A stretch of 64,000 nt of DNA from Eulemur rufifrons (Eukaryota > Chordata > Mammalia > Primates > Lemuridae). Of this stretch, positions 38,085-49,004 are shown piece after piece. Below the pieces are notes generated by a model that saw nothing but the letters and a program-made list of their open reading frames with translations, searched no databases and was not told the origin of the DNA. Where the stretch lies: assembly GCF_041146395.1 (NCBI RefSeq), contig NC_090986.1, forward strand, positions 44,428,001-44,492,000, written 5' to 3'. A program made the position numbers and the translations under genes. Positions within the stretch are counted from its first letter, which is position 1, and each line of letters starts with the position of its first letter.

Positions 38085-38451
38085 CTCTATTCAACATTGT
38101 TCTAGAGATTGCCATCAAGGAAGTCAAGCCAGAAAAAGAAATAAAATGTAAATGGTGTAGAGAGAAAGACATAAAATTGTCATTATTTTTATATGATAAT
38201 TGTATTTGTAGAAATTCCAAAAGAATATGAAGATGAATTATTGGAATTAATAAGTGAGTTTAGCAGGACAAAGTCATATAAAAATCAATTGAATTGCTAT
38301 AAATCAACAAAAAAGGAATATAAAAATTTTAAATATAGACATAATTTATAAACTTTTGAACCTCTAGGAACAAAATATGTGCAAGACCTTTACACAGAAA
38401 ACTATAAATATTATTAGAGAAATTAAATGGAGAGATATTCCCTATCTAGAC
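38085..38451 (+). mobile_element. L1M ORF2 fragment, late RT region
   Basis: 'ctctattcaacattgttcta', 'aagccagaaaaagaaataaa', 'gaattaataagtgagtttag' and 'tcaattgaattgctataaat' match L1 ORF2 downstream of the reverse-transcriptase core. Together with 35935-37090 it forms one plus-strand L1 with large internal deletions. A MER20 interrupts it at 38452. Confidence 0.7.
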
Positions 38452-38560
38452 CCTTGCTGCCCAAAGTGTGGTCCACTGATTAGCAGCATCATCATACCTG
38501 GGAGCTTATAGGAAATTCAGAATGTTGGGCTCCATCCCAGATTTATGGAATCTGAAACTA
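38452..38560 (-). mobile_element. MER20 (hAT-Charlie), left part
   Basis: CCTTGCTGCCCAAAGTGTGG, 'tccactgattagcagcatca', 'ggagcttataggaaattcag' and 'gggctccatcccagatttat' are the reverse complement of MER20. It breaks at 38560, where a mariner is inserted. It resumes briefly after 39804. Confidence 0.8.
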
Positions 38561-38590
38561 TTCAGTTGGTGCAAAAGTAATTACAGTTTT
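38561..38590 (+). repeat. Mariner left terminal inverted repeat
   Basis: TTCAGTTGGTGCAAAAGTAA and the following bases form the 5' inverted repeat. It differs by a few substitutions from the complement of the right terminus. Confidence 0.88.
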
Positions 38591-38737
38591 AGCATTGTTG
38601 AAATTTGTCATTTGATATTGGAATATATTCTTAAATAAATGTGCTTATGTTACACGTCATTGTAATGTGCATTTCTTGCTTTATGGTTTTTGCTTATGAT
38701 TTATTACTTGCTGTTCATTTTATATTTATTTTAGAGT

Positions 38738-39727
38738 ATGGAAATGATCTTAGACAAAAAGCAAATTCTAGCAATTTTCTTATTCTAGTTCAAAATGGGT
38801 CATAAAGCAGTGGAGACAACTTGCAACATCAACAACGCATTTGGCCCAGGAACTGCTAATGAACATACAATGCAGGGGTGGTTCAAGAAGTTTTGCAAAG
38901 GAGAAGAGAGCTTTGAAGATGAGGAGCACAATGGCCAGCTATCGGAAGTTGACAACGACCAACTGAGAGCAATCATCAAAGCTGATCCTCTTACAACTAC
39001 ATGAGAAGTTGCTGAAGGACTCAATGTCAACCATTCTACAACCATTCGGCATTTGAAGCAAATTGGAAAGGTGAAAAAGCTTACTAAGTGGGTGCCTCAT
39101 GAGCTGACTGAAAAAAAAAAAATCATTGTTTTGAAGTGTCATCTTCTCTTACTGTGTGCAAAAACAACAAACCATTTCTTGATCAGATTGTGACATGCAA
39201 CTAAAAGTGGATTTTATATGAAGAAGCTCCAAAGCATTTCCCAAAGCCAAACTTGTATCAAAAAAAGGTCATGGTCACCGTTTGGTGGTCTGCTACCAGT
39301 CTGATCCACTACAGCTTTCTGAATCCCAGTGAAATTATTACATCTGAGGATGCTCAACAAATTGATGAGATGCACCAAAAACTGCAATGCTTGCAGCTGG
39401 CATTGGTCAACAGCAAGGGCCCAATTCTCCATGACAGTGCCCAACCGCACCTGGCACAACCAACACTTCAAAAGTTGAATGAATTGGGCTACAAAATTTT
39501 GCCTCATTCGCCATATTCACCTGACCTCTCACCAACCGACTACCACTTCTTCAAGCATCTCGACAGCTTTTTGAAGGGAAAACACTTCCACAACCAGCAG
39601 AATGCAGAAAATGCTTTCCAAAGAGTTAGTTGAATCCTGAAGAACAAATTTTTACGCTACAGGAATAAACAAACTTATTTGTCATTGGCAACAATGTATT
39701 GATTGTAATGGTTCCTATTTTGCTTAA
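38738..39727 (+). pseudogene. Mariner transposase pseudogene (Hsmar1-like)
   Basis: The ATG at 38738 begins a frame for an N-terminal helix-turn-helix DNA-binding region (MGHKAVETTCNINNAFGPGT from 38795), and the last codon is the TAA at 39725-39727. About 330 codons remain, against the 343 I recall for Hsmar1. It is dead: a TAG lies at codon 17; there is a TGA at 39002-39004 (an Arg CGA to TGA change); several frameshifts occur; and a gap of about 43 bp lies near 39222. In the DD34D catalytic triad the first Asp codon is now AAC (39199-39201) and is followed by a stop. The second Asp (39433-39435, in LHDSAQPH) and third Asp (39538-39540, in PTDYHFFKHL) remain, with exactly 34 residues between them. 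The third position is Asp, not the Asn found in SETMAR. Confidence 0.88.
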
Positions 39728-39774
39728 TACAGATGTGTTTGAGCCTAGTTATAATGATTTAAAAATCACAGTCT

Positions 39775-39804
39775 GAAACCGCAATAACTTTTGCACCAAG
39801 CTAA
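39775..39804 (-). repeat. Mariner right terminal inverted repeat
   Basis: 'tgaaaccgcaataacttttg' followed by CACCAAGCTAA. It is the complement of a TTAGCTTGGTGCAAAAG-type mariner end. Confidence 0.88.
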
Positions 39805-39832
39805 TGTATTTTATAAAGACCCTGTAATGAGA
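39805..39832 (-). mobile_element. MER20, right remnant
   Basis: 'tgtattttataaagaccctg' and 'taatga' continue the MER20 reverse complement after the mariner. The far end of MER20 is not recognisable. Confidence 0.55.
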
Positions 39833-40334
39833 ACAACATAGTAAGTTTGCTGCCTGGGAGAACACCACATCCAAATGGCTCAAGCTGGTGGCTGGAGACA
39901 TGAACTTAGAGGCATCTCTCCTGCCCAGCAAACTAGGCTCTCTACTTTCCCACTACTTCTTATAAGTGGATAATTCAGGTATTTGCCTGGGAACTTAAAC
40001 TTAAACCACACCTATACCCTTTCATATACTTCTGGTTGCCACACACCTGTGCATTCTCTCTCTCTCTTTCTCTCCCACTTTATTCCTGCCTTATTTGACC
40101 TGGGGACGGAGAACTGCTCTCCTAACTCACGTGCACTTCCTGTCCAGGATCTTTAAGTAAAAATCTTTGAACATATTTCCTATTGTGGCAGTGTACTGAA
40201 TTTGCACCTTCCATCTGAAGAAGCAGGAGCTATCCTAGGCCAGCTCTTCCCCAGGAGTCAGGTGGAGGGGGACCACAGGGTTGGGCTCCCAGTGCCAGAG
40301 CAATGGGCTCTTAGAGGCGGTATCCCACGGGTTT
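39833..40334. other. Unassigned; LTR-like features
   Basis: Richer in G+C than the flanks, with a CT-rich run at 40052-40075 and 'ggatctttaagtaaaaatct' near 40148. The arrangement resembles a degraded plus-strand LTR, but I cannot assign it. Confidence 0.3.
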
Positions 40335-43265
40335 TGGTATGTTGTGTTTCAATTTTGGGTTGTCTCAACATATTTTAAAATTTTTTCCTTTGATTTCTTC
40401 ATTGATTCATTGATTATTTAGGAGCAGGTTGTTTAATTTTTATGCATTTTTGAACTTTCCTAGTTCCTTCTTTTATTGTTTTCTACTTTTATAGCATTAT
40501 GGTAAAAGACACTTAGTATGATTTGTCTTTTTAATTTTGTTAAGACTTGTTTGTGGCCTAATATTTGTCCATTTCTGAAAGTGGAGTGTTGAAGTGCCTA
40601 CTATTATTGTATTGCAGTCTATCTCTCCCTTTGGATCTATTAATATTTGCTTTATATATTTAGGTACTCCAATGTTGTATGAATGTATATTTATAAATTG
40701 TTATATGCTCTTGCTGAATGAACCCCTTTATAGTGATATAATGATCTTCTTTGTCTCTTTTAAAGTTTTTGACTTAAAGTCTATTTTATCTGATATAAGT
40801 ATAGTATACTCCTCTTTTTGGTTTTCATCTACATAGAATATCTTTTATTGTATCCCTCCACTTTCAGTTTATGTGTCCTTACAAGAGAAGTGAGTCTTTT
40901 GTAGGCAGTATATAGTTAGTCTCGTTTTCTTTTTAATCCATTCAGCTGCTTTGTGTCTTTTGATTGGGGTATGTAATATATTTAATTAAAGGTAATTATT
41001 GATAGGTAAAGATTTGCTACTGCTATTTTATTAATTGTTTTCTAATTTATTGTTATTTTGTTACTCTTTTGTTCCTTTCTTCCTCTCTTGCTGTCCTCCT
41101 TTGTGGATAAGTGATTTTCTCTGGTGGTATGTTTTGATTTCTTGCTTTTTATTTTTTGTGTATCTATGATAGGTTTTTGATTTGTGTTGGTTATCATAAG
41201 ACTTATAAAAAATCTTATAGTTATAACAGGTTATTTTAAGCTAACAACATAACTTTGATTGCAAAAAACAAACAAACAAACAAACAAAACACTATGATTT
41301 TACTCCACTCCCCCAACACTTTGAATTTTTGATATCACAATTTACACCTTTTTATTTTGCATATCCCTTTACAAATTATTGAAGCTATTATTATTTTTAA
41401 CAGTTGTGACTTTTAAACTTCATACTTAAGATACAAGTGATTTACACACCACCATTACAGTATTAGAGTACTCTGAATTTGACTGTGAATTTACTTTTAC
41501 TAATGAGTTTTATACTTTCAGATGTTTTTGTGTTACTTGTTATCCCTTCAGCTTGAAGAACTCCCTTTAGCATTTACTGTAAAACAATTGTAGTGATAAT
41601 GAACTCCCTCCACATTTGTTTGTGAGAAAAGTCTTTATCTCTCCTACATTTCTGAAGGATAATTTGCCAAATACAGTACTTCTGGTTGACAGTTTTATGT
41701 CTTTAGCAGTTTGACTATATTATCCCACTTTCCTGTTGCCTGTGAAGTTTCTGCTGCTAGCCATATTAATACTTCCTTATATATTACTTGCTTCTTTTTT
41801 CTTGTTTCTTTTAGGATCCTCTCTTTGTCTTTGATTTTTGACAGTTTGATTATAATACGTCTTGGGGAAGTCTTATTTGAATTGGATCTGATTGGAGACC
41901 TTTGACGTTCTTATACCTGAATCTTTATATGTTTCTCCAGATTTGGACAGTTTTCTGCTACTATTTCTTTAAAAAGCTTTCTCTCCTTTATCTTTCTTTT
42001 CTCCTTCTTAAACTCCTATGACTCAAACATTTGTTCTTTTGATACTGTCCCATAAATCTCATAAGCATTCTTCATTCCTTCTTATTCTTTTTTCTCCTCT
42101 GACTGTATATTTTCAAATAACTTCTCTTTGAGTTCACAGATTTTTCCTCCTGCTTGATAAATTTAGCTGTTGATGCTCTCTATTGCATTTTTCATTTCAG
42201 TCATTATATTTTCAGCTCCAGAATTTCTGTTTGATTTTTTAATTTTTATTTGAATCTCTCTGTTACATTTTTCACTCTAGTCACTTATTGCTTTTTTGTT
42301 TTGTTGAATAGCTTCTCTGTATTTTATTGAAGTTCACTGAGCTTCCTTAAAAGAGTAATTTTGAAATCTTTGCCAGGCAGTATATACATTTCCATTTCTT
42401 TAGAGTAAACTGCTGAAACTTTATTTTGTTCATTTGTTGATGCCATGTTTTTCTGATTATTTTTGATCTTTGTTGTTATGTGTCAGTGTCTGCACATTTG
42501 GAGAAGTAGGTAGTGATTCCTGTCTTCACATACTGGCTTTTTCTGGGAAAGCTCTGTGGCAGGTACAGGCAGTGAAGCACTGTCAGAAACACAGAATCAA
42601 CTAGGGTATGTTCAACACTGGGGAGGGGCAGGCCACAAGCTCGAGGCATACTGTAGCAGACAGGCCACTGCCAGAATCTCAGGACAGACATGGCTGACAT
42701 GGCACTAGAGTACATCAAAAATCTCAGGCCACTGAGAGCTGCCTGCTGCTGAGGGTTCTCTGGAGCCCAGGGCCACTTAAGTTGGCCTGGCAGTGGTGTG
42801 CACTAGCGATCATGTCCACCATGCAAGCCTAAAGCCTGTGGCTGTGTGTTCCTGCCTTAAGCCAGAGTAGGTTTAGAGGTTTAATCTGCAGGTACTGACC
42901 TGGAATATTGGACTGTGGGGGATCTGCATGGTGCTGGGTTTTACTGCAGTGGTTTTAGTATTGGGGTCTAAGGCAATGTCCTGGGCTCACTTCTCTCTTT
43001 TTCCCACAAATGGGCTATATCCCTTTCTGTGCTATGCTGCCTGGGGTTGGGGGATGGGAGATGTGGGTAATATAAAATGAAACATCTTACCCTCTTCAAT
43101 GCATCTTTTCTTATTATTGTGTTCTAATTAGGTACGTTGATCTTTCACCTGGTTTCCTTAGCTCTTATGGAGATATTTTCCTACATGGATAGTTGTTCAT
43201 ATTGATGTTTCTGCAGGGGGATAATCACTGGACAGTTCTACCCCACCATGTTGGTCTGCCCCTTC
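40335..43265 (-). mobile_element. L1M 5' half, reverse strand
   Basis: Reverse-strand L1 that runs from inside the ORF2 endonuclease region (left, 40340) through the ORF1/ORF2 spacer (41040-41500, with a CAAA run at 41265-41288) and ORF1 (41500-42400; 'cttgaagaactccctttagc', 'gtttgattataatacgtctt', 'cagctccagaatttctgttt'). It then covers a G+C-rich 5' UTR to the element start near 43262 ('ctaccccaccatgttggtct', complement of the usual 5' end). The 3' half is missing, which is not ordinary 5' truncation and implies later deletion or recombination. No intact frame. Confidence 0.75.
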
Positions 43266-43452
43266 AAGTCATTTTAAAATCAGCATTTCTAACTGAATAT
43301 TATGTTCTTTGATCCATATGGAAATTTGGCTGACTATTAAGTTTCTATAGAACATTTATAAATATAATCCCTTCTATCAAAATTTTCTCAATGTGATTCA
43401 CCATAGTTTATTTAAAACCCTTTGTTAAGTGGTATAATGTGAAAGGCTAAGT

Positions 43453-43611
43453 CAGTCATTCCCAAACTTGTCTGCACATTGGAACCACCTGGGAGCTTCA
43501 CAAACTACTCATACCCCAGAGATTTAATTAGTCTACGGTATGGCCTGGGCTTTGGAATTTACAAATAATCTCCAGGTGATTCTAATGTGCAAACAAGAGT
43601 GGGAACCAATG
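43453..43611 (-). mobile_element. MER5-type hAT MITE
   Basis: 'cagtcattcccaaacttgtc', 'gcacattggaaccacctggg', 'agagatttaattagtctacg' and 'ctccaggtgattctaatgtg' match the palindromic MER5 (hAT-Charlie) sequence, closing with an imperfect inverted terminus 'gtgggaaccaatg'. Its orientation is hard to fix because the element is nearly self-complementary. Confidence 0.75.
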
Positions 43612-43764
43612 GCCTACATCGTCTAACACAGGTGTTTTGAATTTCCTTGGCTCCAATCTGTATTAGAAACCAAATGATCTTGAAATGATCACCTACATTT
43701 AGGGTCTTTATTTATTGCTTAGCACATTTTTCTCAATAAAACAAAACAGTTCTGGCTAAGGTGA

Positions 43765-44225
43765 CTTTGATGATTAATTTTATGAATCAACTTGGCAAGA
43801 CCAGGGTGCCTAGATATTTGGACAAACATTATTCTAGTTGTTTCTGTGGAGGTATTTTTTTTTTTTTAGATGAGATCAACATTTAAATCCCTAGGCTTTG
43901 AATAAAGCAGATGATCTTCCATAATACTGGAGGGGCTCATCCAATCAGTTGAAGGTTTTAAGAGACAAAGGACTGACCCCCAGTGAAGAGGAAGGAATTC
44001 TGCTTCCCGAATGCCTTTGGATCCAAGCTGCATCAGCTCTAACTGGGTCTCCTGCCAGCCAGCCTCCCAGCCTGCCTGCCCCGAAGATTTCCAGAGTGTC
44101 AGCCTCCATATTTTTGTAAGGCAATTCCTTAAAATAAATGTCTCTGTATATATCTTTACCTCATTATGATCTACATCTCTCATCTCCTATTTGTTTCATT
44201 TCTCTGGAGAATCCTGAATAATACA
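43765..44225 (+). repeat. ERVL LTR, MLT2-like
   Basis: 'tgatgattaattttatgaat', 'caacttggcaagaccagggt', 'gggctcatccaatcagttga', 'cctgccagccagcctcccag', 'gcaattccttaaaataaatg' and 'tctctggagaatcctgaata' appear in the order found in ERVL-class LTRs. It ends ATACA. AATAAA at about 44133 is the LTR polyadenylation signal position. A solo LTR. Confidence 0.78.
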
Positions 44226-44377
44226 GTCCCCAACGACATCCACGTTGACTTTCGGCCCTTGCCTTTCTTGGCTTTTCAGTAGCACTTTACCCGATTGATG
44301 GCTCTCTCTCTCTTCAATTACTCTCTTCCTTTGCCTCTCAATTTTTCTCCTTATTCTCTAGTTGCTTGAATTTACCG

Positions 44378-44515
44378 GGTTTAAAAAAACGCTGATGCCT
44401 GGGCCTTACCTCCAGCATTCTGATTTAATTGGTCTAGGGTGCAGCCTGGGAGCTGAGATTTATAAAGGCTCCCTAGATATTTAAATGTTTAGAGCTAAGT
44501 TTCAGAATCACTGAT
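44378..44515. mobile_element. MER5-type hAT MITE, truncated
   Basis: 'acgctgatgcctgggcctta', 'tgatttaattggtctagggt' and 'cagaatcactgatct' match MER5 internal and terminal parts. The left terminus is missing. Confidence 0.7.
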
Positions 44516-46343
44516 CTACAACCCCACAAGGCCTGACTCTGTCCTCGGTTCATCTACCTTCCCTTATTCATGGGGAGTCTTCATTATTTCCTTTTCTTTT
44601 TGATGCTGCACCTTTCCCTTGACTCCAGCAAAATATATTTGCAGCTTTCATGACTAAAACTTATGCCCAATCTAAAGGTCATTTTTATCTCTCAAATGTA
44701 ACATGGAACTTCATTTCCTCTTTGTTGGAGAAGGAAGCAAGGCCTACTTTCAAGTTTCCCAATGCAGAAGGAGGTCAGAGCACAAAATCTTTGCTCTTAA
44801 CTAAACAGGGTCAAAAAGGCAATAGACATTATTTTTATATCATTGTTTTCGAAGAGAGGATGGTAGAATGAATTATAATGCAGCTCTTTAGTACATAGGT
44901 TTACTTATGCTGAAGGTCAAATGGTATGTTCTGAAGCTAATGAAGTCCAGTAAGACTGCTAGTATCTCACTTACTTCAGTCCCCTACGTACAGCTTTATT
45001 GTGAGTGTTTTTGCTTTTCTTGTGTGGTACAGTATATTCTTTATTACTATCCTAGAGTTCTCCCTGCTATTATTTTAATCTCTTCAATTTGCAGAATATA
45101 CAAAACTAAAAAGCTTAGTGCTGAAACTAATTTTTTATCTAAACCCACATACTAGCCAGATGTATTCTGTCACACCATGCTAGGATATGCTGTTTGATGT
45201 TGTGCATCATAGTATTTTTTAAATTATTCACATATTGAATTTAAATTTATGCAATAAAAGGAAGTAGAAAAAATGCTCTCTTAGTTTGCTTTTTTGCTGC
45301 TATTTATCCATATCACTTTTTTATTTAAATGGCAAATCTCCAATTTTGAAGTTTTATGCTAGTGCCTGAAATCCAAGGAGGGTGAGTGTTTTTATTTTCA
45401 TTGTTTGGGAAACAAAAATGTACCTCTGATAATTTTTGTCTTTGATTACTGCTTCTTCAAAGGATTTAAACCAGAATGAAAGCCTTTGAAATCTTCAGAG
45501 ATGAGGAGACATGAGAGTTATTCTGTATGCACTGGATAAACAGATGTCTTAGTTTTTCAAACCAAACCTGAAAAATATAATCACAGCCTTCATCAGAAGC
45601 AGAACAATTTTTGCAGGTGTATAATGTTTTATATTTTACTAATATGAAATGGAAGAAATAATGTCATTTTATTCCATTTTCTTGTCTAACAATTTAGTTC
45701 CAATTAACATTTCAGAAAACTTTTTTTTTTAATATCTCAGGAAGAAAGATACATTCCGTAAGAGAGAAACAAATATCTTCTTGTCATTTTGGGTACAAAT
45801 ATGCACCCTTAGAAATGTATCTCTAAATTGCTTGGGAAGTTGTGAAGCTAATTGAGAAATTCCAAATTAATAAAAGCCAAATTCATTCATTTACTCAATG
45901 GACCAAATCTTGTAATCAAATTTATTCTGAGACCCATTGACTTCAGTGTGAGTTTCTCATATGGAATAATTGTAGAATTAAGGCTCAATGCTACTAACTG
46001 AGAAAAAAACCACACTAATAGATTTTGCATTGTGGCTACTGATGGCCTGGACTGGATAACCTATTCTTTGGATGTTGATGGCATAGTTGCTCACTGATTC
46101 ACAGAAATATAGAAATGAACTTAATGATGCAAAGAAACAATCTCTATCCATTATGCTTTCAGCCTTTCCAAGATAAAAGTACTTCTTTCTTACATACTTA
46201 CAAGGATAAAAGAGAAAAAGAGAATCATGCGGTCCACTGACTAGAATGTACCCTGTGCCAAATAAACATAGGTAATTTTGAAGTTTAAACCTTAAGTGAA
46301 GACTCTCAAATAATACCATAACTTGTAATTCAAGCACTTTGTT
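44516..46343. other. Unassigned non-coding DNA
   Basis: No recognised repeat or exon. A minus-strand frame of 142 codons at 45978-46406 starts inside the Alu poly(T) and is Lys-rich at its start for that reason; it is not a gene. Confidence 0.4.
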
Positions 46344-46359
46344 TATTTTTGCTTTTTTA

Positions 46360-46711
46360 TTTTTATTTTTTTTTTTATTTTTTTTTTTTTTGAGACAGAG
46401 TCTCACTCTGTTGCCCAGGCTAGAGTGAGTGCCGTGGCGTCAGCCTAGCTCACAGCAACCTCAAACTCCTGAGCTCAAGCGATCCTCCTGTCTCAGCCTC
46501 CCGAGTAGCTGGGACTACAGGCATGCGCCACCATGCCCGGCTAATTTTTTCTATATATATATTTAGCTGTCCATATAATTTCTTTCTATTTTTAGTAGAG
46601 GTGGGGTCTCGCTCTTGCTCAGGCTGGTCTCGAACTCCTGAGCTCAAACAATCCGCCCACCTCGGCCTCCCAGAGTGCTAGGATTACAGGCGTGAGCCAC
46701 CGCGCCCGGCC
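46360..46711 (-). repeat. Alu SINE, lemur-type, youngest-looking copy
   Basis: Reverse-oriented complete dimer from the poly(T) to CACCGCGCCCGGCC, with most CpGs kept and the extended linker 'ctatatatatatttagctgt'. Exact target duplication TATTTTTGCTTTTTTA at 46344-46359 and 46712-46727. It is the best-preserved Alu of the window. Confidence 0.95.
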
Positions 46712-46727
46712 TATTTTTGCTTTTTTA

Positions 46728-47799
46728 AAGCCACTTTTTTGAAACACTACTACCTGTCACACTCTTGGAAAAATTCTAATTCTTTTGCTGAAGGTAAAAT
46801 TAAAAAATGGGTCCAACCTGCCTAAAAATGTATCATCCAAAGGACAAAATTTAGTTTTTTTTTCAACACTGTATCCTCAGAGCCAGTCCATCCTCTCTGG
46901 AACGTATTTTCCTTTTGTGTAGCTTCCTTTACTTTCATTCTTTCTTTTATGTGAGAAACTGTATTAAGTTGCTTTGTGTTTGTGATCACTCCGTCATCGG
47001 CTCAACTTGGTACCAGTACTCATTCTTGACACTGGGAACCGAGGGACCAGGGAACAGCCACACAGACAAACCTAACAAAAGCAGCCCTTTCCACTCTAAT
47101 CTTTCATGCTATGATGTGTGAAACTGGGGCGATTTACCCACACCTTAGTCATCCAGGATATAGCAGAAATGGGCTATAGAACGTCAGGGAGAGTGGTATA
47201 GGAAGGACTCCAAGACTTTACCACTGCCCTCCCTTCTGATTCTTTCTTCACCTCCTTCCCCTCTTTCCCAAAGCAGTTTTATACAACAAACTCATTTTAC
47301 GTCTTTATTTGCATTCTTTCAAATCTGGAATTTAGAACGCGATCTTTATATTCTGAGACCTTTGGGAATCTGTCTTTTGAAACACCCAAAGCTTGTCTCT
47401 TTTGAATTGAAAAATTGACTTCCAAGCTTTTTTCTCTCCTAGGAGCTGTAATGCCCACGTTGCAATTAAAAATGTGAACATAAAGTAAAAATGAAAGCAT
47501 GGGATTGTCATTTTGTTTTCTGGTCTAATGAAGAATGCCCTATTTACTGTTGAGGAGGAATTAGGGTTTCAAGGGAGCATAGGAGTGTGGTAAGCAGACA
47601 AGAAACACAGTCTTTAAGGCTTCCAAATATTAGGACACCATACTATAAGTCTGATTTTGAAGTTCATGACCTTTTCTTAATCGTGCTGTAACATTGCAGC
47701 AAATACTGATTGCTTTCACCATTTCTATTAGTTTTATGCCCTTGATGATCCTGCCTAAATAATGTTTAGAGAATCGTCTGTGAACTTTTGAGGCATTTT
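46728..47799. other. Unassigned non-coding DNA
   Basis: Unrecognised sequence of mixed composition. A few CpGs lie at 46990-47050. No splice-flanked open block and no known repeat was seen. Confidence 0.4.
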
Positions 47800-48530
47800 G
47801 AGGTAAAATATATATATACAGTGAAATGCATAGATCCTAGGGGTAAAATGTTATGAGTTTTCACAAATGTATATGCCTCTGTAATCAACACTCCAATCAA
47901 GATATTTCCAATCACCCCAAGAAATTATTTTCCTTCTAGTTAATCCCTATCCATATATGCAACTTCTGATCTTATTCCTGTCACCATAGATTAGCTCTAT
48001 TTACTTTTGAACTTCACATAAATAGAATCATACAATATATAGTGTTTTGTGTCTGGCTTCTTTGGCTCAGCATGAAGTTTTTAAGTTGCTTCCAGGTTGT
48101 TGCATGCATCTGTTTAGGATTTTTTGTTTGTTTGTTTTCCTTAATTACTGAATAGTATTCTATGATATTAGTAAACCATAGTTTGTTTATCCACTTTCTA
48201 TTGAGGTACATTTGGGCTCTTTTCAGTTTGGCTACAATTAATAAAGCTTCCATAAACATTCACATCCACATCTTTTTGGAGACATATGTTTTAATTTCTT
48301 TTGTGTAAGTACCTAAGACTGAAACTGGACCATGAAATAGGTATACATTTCATTCTGTAAGAAAGATAGAAAACTTTTTTCCAAGGTCATTACAGCATTT
48401 TACACCCTTACCAGTAGTGTATGAGAATTCCAGTTATTTCACATTCTCACCAATATTTGCTGTGTTAGCATGTAATCTTAGCCATTCTAGTTGGGATTAA
48501 GTATTATCTCATTGCATTTTTTAAATTGTT
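47800..48530 (-). mobile_element. L1M 3' end, reverse strand
   Basis: Reverse-strand L1 3' UTR and ORF2 carboxy end: 'caatcaagatatttccaatc', 'aaatagaatcatacaatata', 'cttccaggttgttgcatgca', 'actgaatagtattctatgat', 'ccattctagttgggattaag'. Probably the 3' end of the same L1 whose 5' part lies at 48960-51000, with the middle of ORF2 lost. Confidence 0.75.
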
Positions 48531-48954
48531 TGTTTGCTTGATTCTGAAGGTTAGAATCTTTACCCTTCCCACAATAAAAGCTCATAATATCCAGAAAATT
48601 TCTCTTTGAATTATAGAATTTTTAAAATGTGTAGCAATGTTAGGGAAAAACAAGTTGTAGTGTATGTCCTATATGGAAAAATTCATCCAGTAGTTGTAAA
48701 TTTGGTTTATATGATTCTAAAATACATAATAAAAATAGAGAGAGCACAGGTTAAAAAGAAATTTAAAATAGCTGTAAAAAACATGTGACAAGACAAACTC
48801 AAAAGGAAAGTTGTTAGTATAAGAATCATAAGGAAATTAACTGTATGTAAGCAAGTTAGAAAAAAACCAAAACACTGTCGATTATTTCCAGGTGCTTCAT
48901 GTTGAAAATAACATTGTGAGTTGTAGTTACTTCAACATACCAGTAATGGCATGA
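48531..48954. other. Unassigned segment between two L1 parts
   Basis: AT-rich, Lys-coding on the plus strand (a 60-codon frame at 48606-48788). It does not match the missing L1 part by eye. Possibly an insertion or very diverged L1. Confidence 0.3.
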
Positions 48955-49004
48955 TTTCTAAAATAGAATTCTGGGTTGACAGGGTTATGCTATTTTTCTT
49001 TCAG

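Larger units (their letters stand above)
38561..39804 (+). mobile_element. Hsmar1-like mariner DNA transposon
   Basis: Complete element of 1244 bp. The left end TTCAGTTGGTGCAAAAGTAA pairs with the right end, which finishes ACTTTTGCACCAAGCTAA. The TA target is seen on the left (38559-38560) and as a mutated TG on the right (39805-39806). It is inserted inside a MER20, whose sequence continues on both sides. The interior holds a dead transposase gene that closely resembles that of Hsmar1, the mariner whose transposase was captured in SETMAR of anthropoid primates. The length is about 43 bp short of the 1287 bp that I recall for Hsmar1, and this matches one gap in the transposase just after its first catalytic position. 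This is an old inactive copy. Confidence 0.9.

Noticed and set aside
39253..39633. 126-codon open C-terminal half of the transposase as a functional gene
   Set aside because: It lacks the DNA-binding domain and the first catalytic Asp, and stops and frameshifts lie on both sides.
43453..43611. Long palindrome as a possible cruciform or miRNA hairpin
   Set aside because: The self-complementarity is the normal structure of a MER5 hAT MITE.
45978..46406. 142-codon minus-strand frame
   Set aside because: Its start and Lys/Asn-rich beginning come from the Alu poly(T) and the rest is unrecognised AT-rich DNA.
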